Source: an uncultured Pelagibacteraceae bacterium (GTDB lineage Bacteria > Pseudomonadota > Alphaproteobacteria > Pelagibacterales > Pelagibacteraceae). Taken from it: 64,000 bases of DNA. The stretch lies in contig CACEDU010000001.1 of NCBI GenBank assembly GCA_902558435.1, positions 230,919 to 294,918 on the forward strand, read 5' to 3'. Below the pieces are notes generated by a model, which was not told the origin of the DNA, ran no database searches, and saw only the letters and a program-made list of their open reading frames with translations. Each line of letters starts with the position of its first letter. Position 1 is the stretch's first letter. Made by a program: the position numbers and the translations under genes. This document shows, piece by piece, positions 1-10,957 of this stretch.

Positions 1-786
1 TTTGCTGCAGAGCATCAGAATGTTTTAACTAATTGTCATTCCAATTTTATTGGAATGTCAGCAAATAAAAAAAAATATAAGAACTCAGAAGTTAATAAAG
101 AGTTTAAAGAAACTATTAAAAGATTTAAAAAAGGACAATGTTATGGATTGGGAGAAACTGGACTAGTTCACTATAATAAAAAGAAAAAAAATCCCCCTTA
201 TGGTGGGTATCAACCGACATTAGATTTAGATCTTAAGCACCCAATTATTGATAAGGCGTTCGAATTTGTCAATGAACACCGTATGCCGATTAATTTACAC
301 CTGGAGCCTTTTCATGAAATAGATGGGATAGATAGATTAACAGAGTTTAAAAATTTTTATAAAAAAAAATGTGAAAAATACCCCAACGCAAAAATTGTGA
401 TAGCTCATACAGGAATGATGCCAACAAAAGACCTTGAAGAAATTTTTGATTATTGTCCTAATACATATACTGACTGGAAAATAGCATTTCATTGGTCTTC
501 TCTTTGGGGCTTTGAGGATTTGCATATCCCAAATGATTATAGATTTAAATTACATGAGGTTTGGGCAAAATCGATGGAAAAATATTCCGATAGATATTTT
601 TTTGGTTCTGATCATAAATTAGGTAAAAGCCCAGCACATGATGTTTTTGTTGAACACTATATGAAGCATGTTCGTTTGATGATTGGATCTTTAAGCCCAG
701 ATGTACAAGAAAAGATTGCATATAAAAATGCAGCTAAACTTTTTAAAATTAATCTTAATCAACCTTTAATTGTTGGCAAACAATAA
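1..786 (+). CDS. Amidohydrolase-family (TIM-barrel metal-dependent hydrolase-like) protein, probably 5'-truncated by the window edge
   Basis: ORF 55-786 with [25 protein letters not shown] and FFGSDHKLG segments typical of amidohydrolase_2-like proteins; N-terminal barrel strands appear to be missing, so the true start is probably upstream. Confidence 0.6.
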   Translation, partial: FAAEHQNVLTNCHSNFIGMSANKKKYKNSEVNKEFKETIKRFKKGQCYGLGETGLVHYNKKKKNPPYGGYQPTLDLDLKHPIIDKAFEFVNEHRMPINLHLEPFHEIDGIDRLTEFKNFYKKKCEKYPNAKIVIAHTGMMPTKDLEEIFDYCPNTYTDWKIAFHWSSLWGFEDLHIPNDYRFKLHEVWAKSMEKYSDRYFFGSDHKLGKSPAHDVFVEHYMKHVRLMIGSLSPDVQEKIAYKNAAKLFKINLNQPLIVGKQ

Positions 787-2036
787 AAATCAGCAGTATC
801 TATTTTAGAAGAATACTGCCTTCGCATATTCCATTTTTTATGAACGCCTGCACTTGCAACACTTAATGTAGACCTTCCGTATCGATGATTAGTGTTATCA
901 ATTGATCTCATTAAGCTATTTATCTTTTCATCTTTTTCAGAAGTAAATAAATTTGTTTTGTCATTTGCATTGGATAAACCTGTTAGCATCACACCTGCTT
1001 TTTGATAACGATAACCATTTTTAAATATACTCTCAAGAATTGAAACTGCAGTTTTAACTGTTTCAATACTGTTGTTTGTTGCAATAGGAAAATCAACTGT
1101 CTTTGCATTTGAATAATAACCAAAGTTTCTATGAAAGGGACTTGTTCTAACAAATACAGTAATTGCTTTTGCAACTAAAGACTCTGATCTAATTTTTTCA
1201 GATGCATTTAAACAATAATTTGCAACTGCTTCTTTTAATTCTTGAAAAGTTTCAATTCTTTTTCCAAATGATCTTGAAACAACACAACTCTTTCTTTTGG
1301 TAGTAGTTGTTTCTAAATCAATACAAGGAATTCCTCTAAGCTCCATTGCCGTTCTTGAACTTAAAACATTAGAACTTTTCTTTATCCAAGTGTTAGATTT
1401 ATTTTTTAATTGCTTCGCATTATAAATTCCATGCTTTTGATAAAACTTAGTTAATTGTCTCCCAACACCCCAGACATCATTAATTTCAACTTTTTCTAAA
1501 ATAGGATCTAAATTATCTATTCCAATTAAACTTGTAACACCTGATTGTTTTTTCTTTGCAATATGATTTGCAACTTTACTTAATGTTTTTGTTTTTGCGA
1601 TCCCAATACTTGTTGGAATACCAGTCCACTGTAAAACTGTTTCTCTAATTTCTTTTCCAACTTTTTCTACATCTTGATCTTTAAAGTTTGATAAATCTAA
1701 AAAAGCTTCGTCAATTGAATAAACTTCTATTTCAGAATTAAATCTTTTAAGGGTACGCATTACTCTTCTCGATAAATCTCCATACAAAGAATAGTTTGAT
1801 GAAAAAACATTTACATTATTTTTAATAATAATATCTTTTGCTTTAAAGTAAGGTTCTCCCATTTTAATGCCTAAAGCTTTTGCTTCTGTTGATCTTGAAA
1901 TTATACAACCATCATTATTAGATAGAACTACAACAGGTTTTTTTCTTATTTTAGGATTAAATAATCTTTCGCAAGAAACATAAAAAGAGTTACAATCAAT
2001 AAGTGCTATTTTTTTAGTATACTGAATGGATGACAT
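759..2036 (-). CDS. umuC: Y-family DNA polymerase V catalytic subunit UmuC
   Basis: [61 protein letters not shown]; immediately follows a UmuD-like gene. Confidence 0.95.
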   Translation of the reverse strand: MSSIQYTKKIALIDCNSFYVSCERLFNPKIRKKPVVVLSNNDGCIISRSTEAKALGIKMGEPYFKAKDIIIKNNVNVFSSNYSLYGDLSRRVMRTLKRFNSEIEVYSIDEAFLDLSNFKDQDVEKVGKEIRETVLQWTGIPTSIGIAKTKTLSKVANHIAKKKQSGVTSLIGIDNLDPILEKVEINDVWGVGRQLTKFYQKHGIYNAKQLKNKSNTWIKKSSNVLSSRTAMELRGIPCIDLETTTTKRKSCVVSRSFGKRIETFQELKEAVANYCLNASEKIRSESLVAKAITVFVRTSPFHRNFGYYSNAKTVDFPIATNNSIETVKTAVSILESIFKNGYRYQKAGVMLTGLSNANDKTNLFTSEKDEKINSLMRSIDNTNHRYGRSTLSVASAGVHKKWNMRRQYSSKIDTADFYCLPTIKG

Positions 2037-2409
2037 AAGTTACAACTCCCCAAATAAATATATCTTCATCTTCATTAATTAAAATTCGATCTGTAAATTC
2101 TTTAGAACCTGATGTTAAAAATTTTTTATCTCTTTCTTGAACTAAACTTTTAACAACTAGTTCATCATGAACATTTGCAATAACTGTTGAGAAATTTTTT
2201 GGTGTTAAACTCTTATCAACAACTAATAGATCGCCATCATTAATTCCCACATCCACCATTGATTTCCCCTGGACTCTTATGATGAAAGTTGCTGGAACAT
2301 TTTTGATTAAATGAACATTTAAATCAATATCTTCCTCAATATAGTCTGTAGCAGGGGACGGAAAACCCGCGCCAGCTTTATGTAAATAGTAAGGTATAGT
2401 TAGCTTCAT
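2014..2409 (-). CDS. umuD: UmuD-like S24-family autoprotease
   Basis: [38 protein letters not shown] (catalytic Ser) and ELVVKSL (catalytic Lys); overlaps umuC. Confidence 0.93.
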   Translation of the reverse strand: MKLTIPYYLHKAGAGFPSPATDYIEEDIDLNVHLIKNVPATFIIRVQGKSMVDVGINDGDLLVVDKSLTPKNFSTVIANVHDELVVKSLVQERDKKFLTSGSKEFTDRILINEDEDIFIWGVVTYVIHSVY

Positions 2410-2413
2410 AAAT

Positions 2414-2428
2414 GTTCTTATTTTGTTC
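2414..2428 (-). promoter_or_regulatory. Candidate alphaproteobacterial LexA/SOS box (GTTC-N7-GTTC)
   Basis: GTTCTTATTTTGTTC lies 5 bp upstream of the umuD start codon and matches the known alphaproteobacterial GTTCN7GTTC consensus exactly. Confidence 0.75.
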
Positions 2429-2485
2429 TAATTAATATCTAAGTTATTCAATAGTGTCAATCAGGTTGTATTTTGAGTCTGTAAC

Positions 2486-2507
2486 TGAATCAAAAGTGAA
2501 TCAAAAC
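2486..2507. repeat. 11-bp tandem repeat (TGAATCAAAAG/TGAATCAAAAC)
   Basis: Two adjacent copies differing only at the last base, in the umuD-GFA divergent intergenic region. Confidence 0.7.
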
Positions 2508-2520
2508 GTGAACATCGAAA

Positions 2521-2541
2521 CCACATGTTGTATACATGTGG
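2521..2541. promoter_or_regulatory. Inverted repeat CCACATG-N7-CATGTGG
   Basis: Perfect 7-bp arms, 34 bp upstream of the GFA-family start; overlaps TGTGGATAA (reverse complement of TTATCCACA). Confidence 0.5.
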
Positions 2542-2575
2542 ATAACTTTAACCATAAATAGTTTGAAGATAATAA

Positions 2576-3058
2576 ATGGAAAAAAACGAAAGCTTAACTG
2601 GAAGATGTATTTGTGGTCAGGTTAAATATAGAATTACAGAAAAGCCTCTATTCACCCAAGCTTGTCATTGTAAAGATTGTAAAATTATAACTGGGTCTTC
2701 ATACGTTATTAATACAAGCGTCTTGGATAACACTTTAATTATAGAAGGAGAAGTTGCATCAACAGAACTCAAAGCAGGAAGTGGCGCCACTTCTAATGCA
2801 TATTTTTGTACTAAATGTGGAACTTATATTTATACTGATTATGCCTCAGCTGTTGGTAGATTAACAGTTAGAACTAAAACTTTAGATAATTCAGAAAGTT
2901 TTCCACCACAAGTGCATATTTTTACAAAAGATAAAGATCCATGGCTGAACCTTACAGAGGATGTAATTTGTTTTGAAAAGATGTATGATCCTAAAAAAAC
3001 ATGGCCAGAGGAAAGTTTAAAAAGATACGGAGAATATTTAAAAGTTATTAATAAATAA
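2576..3058 (+). CDS. GFA-family (glutathione-dependent formaldehyde-activating enzyme/CENP-V fold) zinc protein
   Basis: GRCICGQVKYRI, ACHCKDCKIITGSSY, YFCTKCGTYIYT cysteine motifs. Confidence 0.9.
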   Translation: MEKNESLTGRCICGQVKYRITEKPLFTQACHCKDCKIITGSSYVINTSVLDNTLIIEGEVASTELKAGSGATSNAYFCTKCGTYIYTDYASAVGRLTVRTKTLDNSESFPPQVHIFTKDKDPWLNLTEDVICFEKMYDPKKTWPEESLKRYGEYLKVINK

Positions 3059-3078
3059 TTTTATTAAGAGATTAAAAT

Positions 3079-3447
3079 ATGAAAAAGTTAACTTGTCACT
3101 GCGGAGCAATTGAAGCTGAAGTTAGAATTCCTATAGGTGGTGTTGAAAAAATCATGCGTTGTAATTGTTCAATTTGTAAAAAAAAAGGTTACATTATAGG
3201 AGTGCTCGGTCCTGATGATTTTAAACTTACAAAAGGAGAAGATAAGTTAACACTTTATCAGTTTTATACTAATACAGCTAAGCATTATTTTTGTTCTATC
3301 TGTGGAATTCATACTCATAACAGACCTAGAAGTAATCCAAAAATATATGGTGTAAATATTGCATGTATTGAAGGTGTAGAACCATTCGAAATTGAGGATG
3401 TTCCTGTAAATGATGGAAAGAATCATCCACTAGATCAAAAACAATAA
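3079..3447 (+). CDS. GFA-family zinc protein, second tandem member
   Basis: LTCHCGAIEAEVRI, MRCNCSICKKKGYI, HYFCSICGIHTHNRPRSNP. Confidence 0.9.
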   Translation: MKKLTCHCGAIEAEVRIPIGGVEKIMRCNCSICKKKGYIIGVLGPDDFKLTKGEDKLTLYQFYTNTAKHYFCSICGIHTHNRPRSNPKIYGVNIACIEGVEPFEIEDVPVNDGKNHPLDQKQ

Positions 3448-3455
3448 ATTTCTTT

Positions 3456-4382
3456 ATGCAACCAATTGGCGACTGTTACAGAAAAGTTAGTAAAGATTGT
3501 ATCAAATTTATTAGATCTCAAGAAACATCTAAAGAAAAATTTAAAAATAAAGAGAAGATGATAAAATCTTTTTTAATTCCGATTAGTTTCTGGATTTCAA
3601 ATAGAGCTAAAAAATCGAAACCTTATTTGATAGGTTTATCAGGGGGCCAAGGAACTGGCAAAACAACCATAAGTTCTATTTTAAAAATTATTCTAACTAA
3701 ATATTTTAGATTAAACGTTTTTAAACTCTCAATTGATGACTTATATAAAACTAGAAAAGATAGAATAAGGTTATCTAAAAAAATACATCCTTTGTTAAAG
3801 ACCAGAGGTGTTCCGGGAACACATGATGTAAATTATATGTTTGATTTTCTAAAAAAAATTAAAAAAAAAAGTTTTAAACACTATAGAATTCCTAAATTTA
3901 ATAAAGCTATAGACGATAGACTTAAAAGAAAATCTTGGTATTTAGTTAAAAGAGTCCCAGATGTTATAATCTTTGAGGGTTGGTGTGTAGGAGCCAGAGC
4001 TGAAAAGAAAATTACTTTAAGAAAATCTATTAATCCGCTAGAGAAAAAAAAGGATATAAATTTAATATGGAGAAAATTTGTAAATGACCAATTACAGACC
4101 AAATACAAAAAATTGTTTTCAAAATTAGACTGCATGATATTTTTAAAAGCCGGTAGCTTTAAGTTATTGCAGAGTTGGCGGCTAAAACAAGAATCCTTAT
4201 TAAAATTAAATTCAAAAAATAAAGCAAACAATAAAGTAATGAGCAAAAATGAGGTATTAACATTTATGCAGACATATCAGAGGATTACCCAAAATATGTT
4301 TAAATTTGCTCCAAAATATTCTTCAATTATATTAAATTTAAATAGAAATCATGAAATTAAATCAATAAAATATAATAAATGA
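3456..4382 (+). CDS. P-loop kinase, D-glycerate 3-kinase-like
   Basis: Walker A GLSGGQGTGKTTISSIL, SIDDLYKTRKDR, RGVPGTHDV, FEGWCVGA motifs of the GLYK/Tda10-like family. Confidence 0.8.
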   Translation: MQPIGDCYRKVSKDCIKFIRSQETSKEKFKNKEKMIKSFLIPISFWISNRAKKSKPYLIGLSGGQGTGKTTISSILKIILTKYFRLNVFKLSIDDLYKTRKDRIRLSKKIHPLLKTRGVPGTHDVNYMFDFLKKIKKKSFKHYRIPKFNKAIDDRLKRKSWYLVKRVPDVIIFEGWCVGARAEKKITLRKSINPLEKKKDINLIWRKFVNDQLQTKYKKLFSKLDCMIFLKAGSFKLLQSWRLKQESLLKLNSKNKANNKVMSKNEVLTFMQTYQRITQNMFKFAPKYSSIILNLNRNHEIKSIKYNK

Positions 4383-5677
4383 AAAAAATATTATTAACAA
4401 TACTCTCTCTATTTGCTCTTACATTTTCAGCAAGTGCAGCATCATTGACTGATGCACTAAAAATTACTTTTCAAAATAATTTAGAGCTAAAAGCTGAGCG
4501 TAAAAATTTAGAAGTTCAAAGAGAAGTATTAAATATTTCAAAAAGTGATTTTTTTCCAATGTTAACATTATCTGGAACAAAAAATTTTGAAAATACCAAT
4601 GAACTTACAAATCAAAGCGGAGCTGATGCTTCAATCACTGATACAGATACAATGACTTCATCTGTTAAATTAGAACAAACTTTAATTGATGGTAGTGCAA
4701 GAAGTAACAAGTACGAAAAAAGTAAATTGGGACTAAACCTTTCCGAAGCAAAACTTATTAAGAAAGAACAAGATGTTTTTATGAAAGCAATAGAAGCGTA
4801 TACTGGTTTAATACTTGCTTATGAAAAATTAAGTATAAATAAAGAAAATGTAAACTTACTTCAAAGACAATTTGAAATAGACAATGCGAGATTATCTAGA
4901 GCTCAAATTACTGCTACTGACTTAGCACAATCCCAATCCTCATTGTCAGGAGCTCAAGCTGGTTACATAGGAGCACAAAATAATATTATAACCAGTAAGT
5001 TAGCTTATGAAAATATTATTGGACCAATCAATACTAACGAAAAATTAAAAAAAATATATAATTCAGAAGTTTCAATACCAAAAAGTTTAGTTGAAGCAAA
5101 AAAAATATCTGAACAAAAAAGCCCTGATCTTATAATCGCTGAAATAGAATATGGACAGTCCGAATTAGATGTAAAAATAGCAAGATCAGATTTATCACCG
5201 ACAGCTAAACTTTCACTCGAGAGATCGTATACAGATGATCTGAGTGCAACTTATGATGAAAGAGAAAAAGATGTTTTGCAAGCAACAGTAAGCTGGCCTT
5301 TTCAATTTGGGGGAAAGAACAAGTCTAATATAAATAAAAATCTTCAAGTTAAAGGGATGAAAAAATTACTTCTTGAAAACGCTTTTAGAAATAACACACA
5401 AGGTGTTACTGCTGCTTGGTCTACTTTAGAGTCATCTAAAAGCCTTTTAAGAGCTGTCCAATCACAAGTTAAAGCTGCTGAAATTGCAAATGAAGGAATA
5501 AGTTTTGAGTATGAGAGTGGTTTGAATAGATCAACCTTTGATGTACTTCAATCTAGATCAAATTTGATTAATGCAAAAATAAATCTTGCAGAAGCTGAAA
5601 GAAATTACTTATTAGCCCAATACAGATTATTAAAATCAGCTGGTTTATTAAATAGCGACTATTTAAAACTTAGATAA
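4379..5677 (+). CDS. TolC-family outer-membrane efflux protein
   Basis: Signal peptide followed by long helical repeats, SLTDALKITFQNN...; C-terminal LAEAERNYLLAQYRLLKSAG. Confidence 0.88.
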   Translation: MKKILLTILSLFALTFSASAASLTDALKITFQNNLELKAERKNLEVQREVLNISKSDFFPMLTLSGTKNFENTNELTNQSGADASITDTDTMTSSVKLEQTLIDGSARSNKYEKSKLGLNLSEAKLIKKEQDVFMKAIEAYTGLILAYEKLSINKENVNLLQRQFEIDNARLSRAQITATDLAQSQSSLSGAQAGYIGAQNNIITSKLAYENIIGPINTNEKLKKIYNSEVSIPKSLVEAKKISEQKSPDLIIAEIEYGQSELDVKIARSDLSPTAKLSLERSYTDDLSATYDEREKDVLQATVSWPFQFGGKNKSNINKNLQVKGMKKLLLENAFRNNTQGVTAAWSTLESSKSLLRAVQSQVKAAEIANEGISFEYESGLNRSTFDVLQSRSNLINAKINLAEAERNYLLAQYRLLKSAGLLNSDYLKLR

Positions 5678-5720
5678 ATAAACCCTTTTAAACACAATAT
5701 TAAAAAAATATTGCTAATGA

Positions 5721-5735
5721 GAACAAAATGTGTAC
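5721..5735 (+). promoter_or_regulatory. Candidate SOS box upstream of recA (GAAC-N7-GTAC)
   Basis: GAACAAAATGTGTAC; 12/15 identical to GAACAAAATAAGAAC, the reverse complement of the umuD box at 2414-2428. Confidence 0.5.
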
Positions 5736-5785
5736 ATTTATTTTCATGATTCGAATGTTTAAAAACGTAAAAAAAGAGGCAAAAA

Positions 5786-6910
5786 ATGACTAAAAATAAC
5801 TTAAAAGTGGTTAAAACCGCTAAAGATAAAGAATTGGAAAATAAAGAGAAAAATAAAGCATTAGACGCAGCAATTAGCCAAATCACAGATAGCTTTGGAA
5901 AAGGCTCTGTAATGAAACTTGGTGAGCAGAAGGCTATGGATGTTGAGTCTATTTCAACTGGATCTTTAAGTCTTGATCTAGCACTTGGAATAGGTGGATT
6001 GCCAAAAGGAAGAATTATTGAAATTTATGGACCAGAGTCATCTGGAAAAACTACTCTAGCTTTACAAGTAGTCGCTGAAGCACAAAAGGCTGGTGGAATT
6101 TGTGGGTTTGTTGATGCAGAGCATGCATTAGACCCAGTTTACGCAAAGAAACTAGGTGTTAATACTGAAGAATTACTTATTTCTCAACCAGACACAGGAG
6201 AACAAGCTTTAGAAATAACAGATACTTTAATTAAATCTGGCTCGATGTCAGTACTTGTTGTAGATTCTGTAGCTGCTTTAACTCCAAGAGCAGAGATAGA
6301 GGGTGATATGGGAGATCATCATGTTGGTCTCCAAGCAAGACTAATGTCACAAGCACTAAGAAAATTAACAGGTTCAATTTCTAGAACTAACACAATGGTT
6401 ATTTTCATTAACCAAATTAGAATGAAAATTGGAGTTATGTTTGGAAGTCCAGAAACAACATCAGGTGGAAACTCTCTGAAATTCTATTCTTCAGTCAGAA
6501 TGGATATTAGAAGAATTGGTGCAATCAAAGATAAAGAACAAATTATTGGAAATACAACAAGAGTTAAAGTTGTAAAAAATAAAGTTGCTCCACCATTTAA
6601 AGTTGTTGAATTCGATTTAATGTATGGAAAAGGAATTAGTAAAGTAGGGGAACTAATCGACCTTGGTGCCAAAGCAGAGATTGTTGAAAAGTCAGGCGCT
6701 TGGTACGCATATAAAGGTGAAAAAATTGGTCAAGGTAGAGAAAATGCTAAACTTTACCTTGAGCAAAATCCAAAAGCTGCAGCTGAGATTGAAATGGCTA
6801 TCAGAGAAAAAGCTGGCGTTATATCAAAAAAGATAGAGGGAAATCCTTTAAGTGAGGAAAAGGTTGAAGCTCAGAAAAAAGAAGAAGAAGTTCCTACTAA
6901 AAAAAATTAG
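5786..6910 (+). CDS. recA: Recombinase RecA
   Basis: [54 protein letters not shown]. Confidence 0.99.
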   Translation: MTKNNLKVVKTAKDKELENKEKNKALDAAISQITDSFGKGSVMKLGEQKAMDVESISTGSLSLDLALGIGGLPKGRIIEIYGPESSGKTTLALQVVAEAQKAGGICGFVDAEHALDPVYAKKLGVNTEELLISQPDTGEQALEITDTLIKSGSMSVLVVDSVAALTPRAEIEGDMGDHHVGLQARLMSQALRKLTGSISRTNTMVIFINQIRMKIGVMFGSPETTSGGNSLKFYSSVRMDIRRIGAIKDKEQIIGNTTRVKVVKNKVAPPFKVVEFDLMYGKGISKVGELIDLGAKAEIVEKSGAWYAYKGEKIGQGRENAKLYLEQNPKAAAEIEMAIREKAGVISKKIEGNPLSEEKVEAQKKEEEVPTKKN

Positions 6911-6930
6911 CAGATAACTTTTAGTTATTA

Positions 6931-6960
6931 AAAAAAGGCGCTCAATTGGGCGCCTTTTTT
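6931..6960 (+). terminator. Rho-independent terminator downstream of recA
   Basis: AAAAAAGGCGCTC-AATT-GGGCGCCTTTTTT: 7-bp GC-rich stem, 4-nt loop, U tract. Confidence 0.9.
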
Positions 6961-7009
6961 CCCTTCAGAAGTGTAGACATCATATTAAAATGCTGTATTT
7001 TGGTTGAAT

Positions 7010-9673
7010 ATGGCTAAAACATTAAATGAAATAAGATCCGCATTCTTAGAATATTTTGAAAAAAATGACCATAAAATAGTTGAGTCTAGCAATTTAGTTC
7101 CAAATAACGACCCAACATTAATGTTTGCCAACTCTGGGATGGTACAATTTAAAAATGTATTTACTGGTCTAGAGAAAAGAGATTATCAAAGAGCCACTAC
7201 ATCTCAAAAATGTGTAAGAGCTGGCGGAAAGCATAATGATTTAGAAAATGTTGGCTATACACCAAGACACCATACATTTTTCGAAATGTTAGGGAACTTT
7301 TCATTTGGAGATTACTTTAAAGAAAGAGCTATTGAACTAGCTTGGAATTTAATAACAAAAGAATTTGGATTAAACAAAGACAGACTCTATGTAACTGTTT
7401 ATCATGATGATGATGAAGCCTTTAATTATTGGAAAAAAATTGCAGGATTAAGTGAAAATAAAATTATAAGGATAGCAACATCTGATAATTTTTGGTCTAT
7501 GGGTGAGACTGGACCTTGTGGCCCTTGTTCTGAAATATTCTATGACCATGGAGATCATCTTGAAGGTGGGTTGCCTGGAACAAAAAATGAGGATGGAGAT
7601 AGATATATAGAAATTTGGAATTTAGTTTTTATGCAATTTGAACAAATTTCAAAAGATAAAAGAATTAATCTACCAAAACCATCAGTTGATACAGGAATGG
7701 GTCTTGAGAGAATTGCTGCATTACTCCAAGGCACCCATGATAACTATGAAACAGATCATTTTAAAAAAATAATAAATTCTACAGCAGAAATTTTAAAAGT
7801 TAATCCAAACAAAGAAAATTTAGCGAGTTTTAGAGTGATAGCAGATCATTTACGCGCTAGCTCATTTTTAATTGCTGAGGGAGTATTACCATCAAATGAA
7901 GGTAGAGGCTATGTATTAAGGAGAATCATGAGAAGAGGAATGAGACACTCTCACTTACTTGGTTCCCAAGAGCCAATTTTTTTTAATATATTTAAAACTC
8001 TTAAAGATGAAATGAAAGGTAATTACTCAGAGATAGAGAGAGCGGAATCTTTAATAAAAGAAACATTAAGAATGGAAGAGGAAAAATTTTTAGTTCTATT
8101 AGATAGAGGAATAAAAATATTAAATGATGAAATAGCTAAGATAGATAAAGTATTACCTGGAGAAATAGCGTTTAAGCTTTATGATACTTATGGTTTTCCT
8201 TTAGATTTAACACAAGATATTTTAAAGAATAAATCATTAAAGATAGATAGTGAGAAATTTCAAAATTTAATGAAGGAAAGTAAAGAACTTGCAAAGAAAA
8301 ACTGGAAAGGCTCAGGAGATAGTGCTGTTGATGATATTTGGTTTTCAATCAAGGATAAAATAGGTGCTTCAGAATTTTTAGGATATGAGACTGATCGAGC
8401 AGAAGGTATCATCCTGGCATTATTAAAAGATAATAAAGAAGTAGACCAACTTAATGAAAATGATGAAGGAATGATTATTGTAAACCAAACCCCTTTTTAT
8501 GGAGAGTCAGGTGGACAAGTTGGCGATACTGGACAAATAATTGCAGGAAACTTCAAGTTTGAAATTTCAGATGTACAAAAGAAATTGGGAGATCTATTTG
8601 TACATTATGGAAAGGTTAAATCAGGCAAAATCAAGATTAAAGATCATGTGGAAATGAATATTGACGTTGAAAGACGGAACAACGTAAGAGCATATCATTC
8701 TGCAACTCATCTTTTACATGAGTCTTTAAGAAGAGTGTTAGGTACTCATGTCACTCAAAAAGGATCATTAGTAGCTCCCGATAGACTACGATTTGATTTT
8801 AGCCACATGAAGCCAATTACAGAAAAAGAAATAGAAAAAATCGAAAGTTATGTAAATTTCATGGTTGAAAAAAAATCTGATGTAAAAACAAGGATAATGA
8901 CGCCTAAAGAAGCAGTCGACAACGGCGCACTTGCACTTTTTGGAGAGAAATATGGTGAGGAGGTAAGAGTTTTATCTATGGGAGATGAAAAAGAAAAATA
9001 TTTTTCTACAGAACTTTGTGGAGGAACTCATGTTAGAAATACTGGCGATATAGGACGATTTAAAATAGTAAGCCAATCCTCAATTGCAGCAGGTGTAAGA
9101 AGAGTTGAGGCTTTAAGAGAAAATCAATTAAATGAGTTTTTAAAAAATAAAGAAAAATTATCTGATTTGTCAGTACAAAAAGATGAGGAAATGATTAATG
9201 ATTTGTCAAAACAAATAATTAAATTAGGAGGCAAACCAAATTTAGAAAATGATGATAATAAAAGTTTGATTAAAGATTTATCTAAACAACTAGAACTTTT
9301 AAAATTTACTTCAATTCTAAAAGATAATTCGAAAAATAAAATACACGATGATAAAATTAATAATGTAAATATCAGATTTCAAAAAGTTGAAGATCTTCCA
9401 CCTAAAGAACTTAGGAAATTAGTTGATACAGGGAAAAAAGACATAAAGAGTGGTATAATTGTAGTATTTGCAAGTTTTGAAGATAAAGTAGGTCTTGCAG
9501 TTGGAGTTACTGAAGAACTAATTGATAAATATGATGCTGTTGTATTTGCAAAATCAGGTTCTGAGATCATTGGTGGAAAAGGAGGAGGTGGAAGAAAAGA
9601 TTTTGCACAAGCCGGTGGTCAATTTAAAGATAAAATTGATGAAGCTTTTGAAAAGATTAAGTCTTTAATTTAA
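7010..9673 (+). CDS. alaS: Alanyl-tRNA synthetase
   Basis: [64 protein letters not shown]-terminal [19 protein letters not shown] at 7010 preferred over the upstream TTG. Confidence 0.99.
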   Translation: MAKTLNEIRSAFLEYFEKNDHKIVESSNLVPNNDPTLMFANSGMVQFKNVFTGLEKRDYQRATTSQKCVRAGGKHNDLENVGYTPRHHTFFEMLGNFSFGDYFKERAIELAWNLITKEFGLNKDRLYVTVYHDDDEAFNYWKKIAGLSENKIIRIATSDNFWSMGETGPCGPCSEIFYDHGDHLEGGLPGTKNEDGDRYIEIWNLVFMQFEQISKDKRINLPKPSVDTGMGLERIAALLQGTHDNYETDHFKKIINSTAEILKVNPNKENLASFRVIADHLRASSFLIAEGVLPSNEGRGYVLRRIMRRGMRHSHLLGSQEPIFFNIFKTLKDEMKGNYSEIERAESLIKETLRMEEEKFLVLLDRGIKILNDEIAKIDKVLPGEIAFKLYDTYGFPLDLTQDILKNKSLKIDSEKFQNLMKESKELAKKNWKGSGDSAVDDIWFSIKDKIGASEFLGYETDRAEGIILALLKDNKEVDQLNENDEGMIIVNQTPFYGESGGQVGDTGQIIAGNFKFEISDVQKKLGDLFVHYGKVKSGKIKIKDHVEMNIDVERRNNVRAYHSATHLLHESLRRVLGTHVTQKGSLVAPDRLRFDFSHMKPITEKEIEKIESYVNFMVEKKSDVKTRIMTPKEAVDNGALALFGEKYGEEVRVLSMGDEKEKYFSTELCGGTHVRNTGDIGRFKIVSQSSIAAGVRRVEALRENQLNEFLKNKEKLSDLSVQKDEEMINDLSKQIIKLGGKPNLENDDNKSLIKDLSKQLELLKFTSILKDNSKNKIHDDKINNVNIRFQKVEDLPPKELRKLVDTGKKDIKSGIIVVFASFEDKVGLAVGVTEELIDKYDAVVFAKSGSEIIGGKGGGGRKDFAQAGGQFKDKIDEAFEKIKSLI

Positions 9674-10879
9674 TTTCTGTCTCAACTTTCCATCTAAAGT
9701 ATCTAAAAATTGATTAGTTGTAAGATATTTAGTTGAAGGTCCTATTAATATAGCTAAGTCCTTAGTCATTGAACCTTCTTCAACACAATCAACACATACA
9801 TTTTCAAGTGTTTCAGCAAATTTAATTAATTCTTCGTTTCCATCAAGCTTTCCTCTATGAGCCAAGCCCCTTGTCCATGCAAAAATTGAAGCAATAGGAT
9901 TTGTTGAAGTTTCTTTTCCTTGTTGATGCATTCTAAAGTGTCTTGTTACCGTACCATGTGCAGCTTCCGCTTCCATAGTTTTTCCATCTGGTGCGAGGAG
10001 CACACTTGTCATTAAACCTAAAGAACCATATCCTTGAGCAACTGTATCTGATTGGACATCCCCATCATAATTTTTGCATGCCCAAATATATTTACCATGC
10101 CATTTCATTGCACATGCAACCATATCATCTATTAATCTATGTTCATAAGTGATTTTATTTTGTTCAAATTTTTCTTTGAATTCTTTTTCAAAAACTTCTT
10201 GGAAAATATCTTTAAATCTTCCGTCGTATCTTTTTAAAATTGTATTTTTTGTTGATAGATAAACAGGCCACTTCTTGATTAACCCATAATTAAAGCAAGA
10301 TCTTGCAAAATCCTTTATAGATTTATCTAAGTTATACATTGATAAAGCAATTCCAGGACCAGGAAAATTAAATACCTCATATTTTTTCTCATCATTTCCA
10401 TCTTCGGCAGTCCATTTTATTTCTAGTTTGCCTTTTCCCGGAACTGTAAAGTCTGTTGCTCTGTATTGGTCACCAAATGCGTGTCTACCTATAATTAGTG
10501 GATCTGTCCATGAGGGTACAAGCTTTGGAATATTTTTACAAATTATGGGTTCTCTAAAAACAGTACCACCAATAATATTTCTTATTGTACCATTAGGAGA
10601 TCTCCACATTTTTTTTAGGCTAAACTCTTTTACTCTTGCTTCATCTGGAGTAATAGTTGCACATTTGATACCCACTCCATTCTTTTTAATGGCATTAGCA
10701 CACTCTATAGTAATTTTATCATTAGTTTTATCTCTACTTTCCATTCCTAGATCGTAGTATTCGATTTTGAGATCTATGTAGGTTAAGATTAGTTTATTTT
10801 TTATGAAGTCCCATATAACTCTAGTCATTTCGTCACCATCTAACTCTACTATGGGGTTTTTAACCTTAATTTTACTCAT
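9665..10879 (-). CDS. icd: NADP-dependent isocitrate dehydrogenase
   Basis: [63 protein letters not shown]. Confidence 0.98.
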   Translation of the reverse strand: MSKIKVKNPIVELDGDEMTRVIWDFIKNKLILTYIDLKIEYYDLGMESRDKTNDKITIECANAIKKNGVGIKCATITPDEARVKEFSLKKMWRSPNGTIRNIIGGTVFREPIICKNIPKLVPSWTDPLIIGRHAFGDQYRATDFTVPGKGKLEIKWTAEDGNDEKKYEVFNFPGPGIALSMYNLDKSIKDFARSCFNYGLIKKWPVYLSTKNTILKRYDGRFKDIFQEVFEKEFKEKFEQNKITYEHRLIDDMVACAMKWHGKYIWACKNYDGDVQSDTVAQGYGSLGLMTSVLLAPDGKTMEAEAAHGTVTRHFRMHQQGKETSTNPIASIFAWTRGLAHRGKLDGNEELIKFAETLENVCVDCVEEGSMTKDLAILIGPSTKYLTTNQFLDTLDGKLRQKLN

Positions 10880-10957
10880 TTTTTAGATATATCTTAATAG
10901 TTGAATTTATTCTTTTTGTATACATATTAATTCAAATTTATTGTTTATAGGATTGTT

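Noticed and set aside
337-525. Antisense ORF inside the amidohydrolase gene
   Set aside because: Shadow ORF opposite a well-supported CDS, with no recognisable domain.
989-1174. Overlapping ORF inside umuC
   Set aside because: Low-complexity translation in another frame of a clear umuC; spurious.
2537-2545. Perfect TTATCCACA DnaA box (minus strand) as evidence for a replication origin
   Set aside because: A single box is expected roughly once by chance in a window of this size and composition, and there is no box cluster, AT-rich unwinding element or origin-type gene context.
3881-4246. 121-aa antisense ORF inside the glycerate-kinase-like gene
   Set aside because: Phe/Leu/Ser-rich shadow of a Lys-rich coding strand.
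5659-5886. 75-aa minus-strand ORF spanning the recA promoter
   Set aside because: Overlaps the recA start and promoter, with hydrophobic shadow composition; no coding support.
10428-10757. 109-aa ORF antisense to icd
   Set aside because: Shadow ORF opposite a highly conserved enzyme.
10916-10925. TTGTATACAT in the icd/psd divergent region, shared with the palindrome at 2528
   Set aside because: Short AT-rich near-palindrome, easily explained by chance or as a promoter element.
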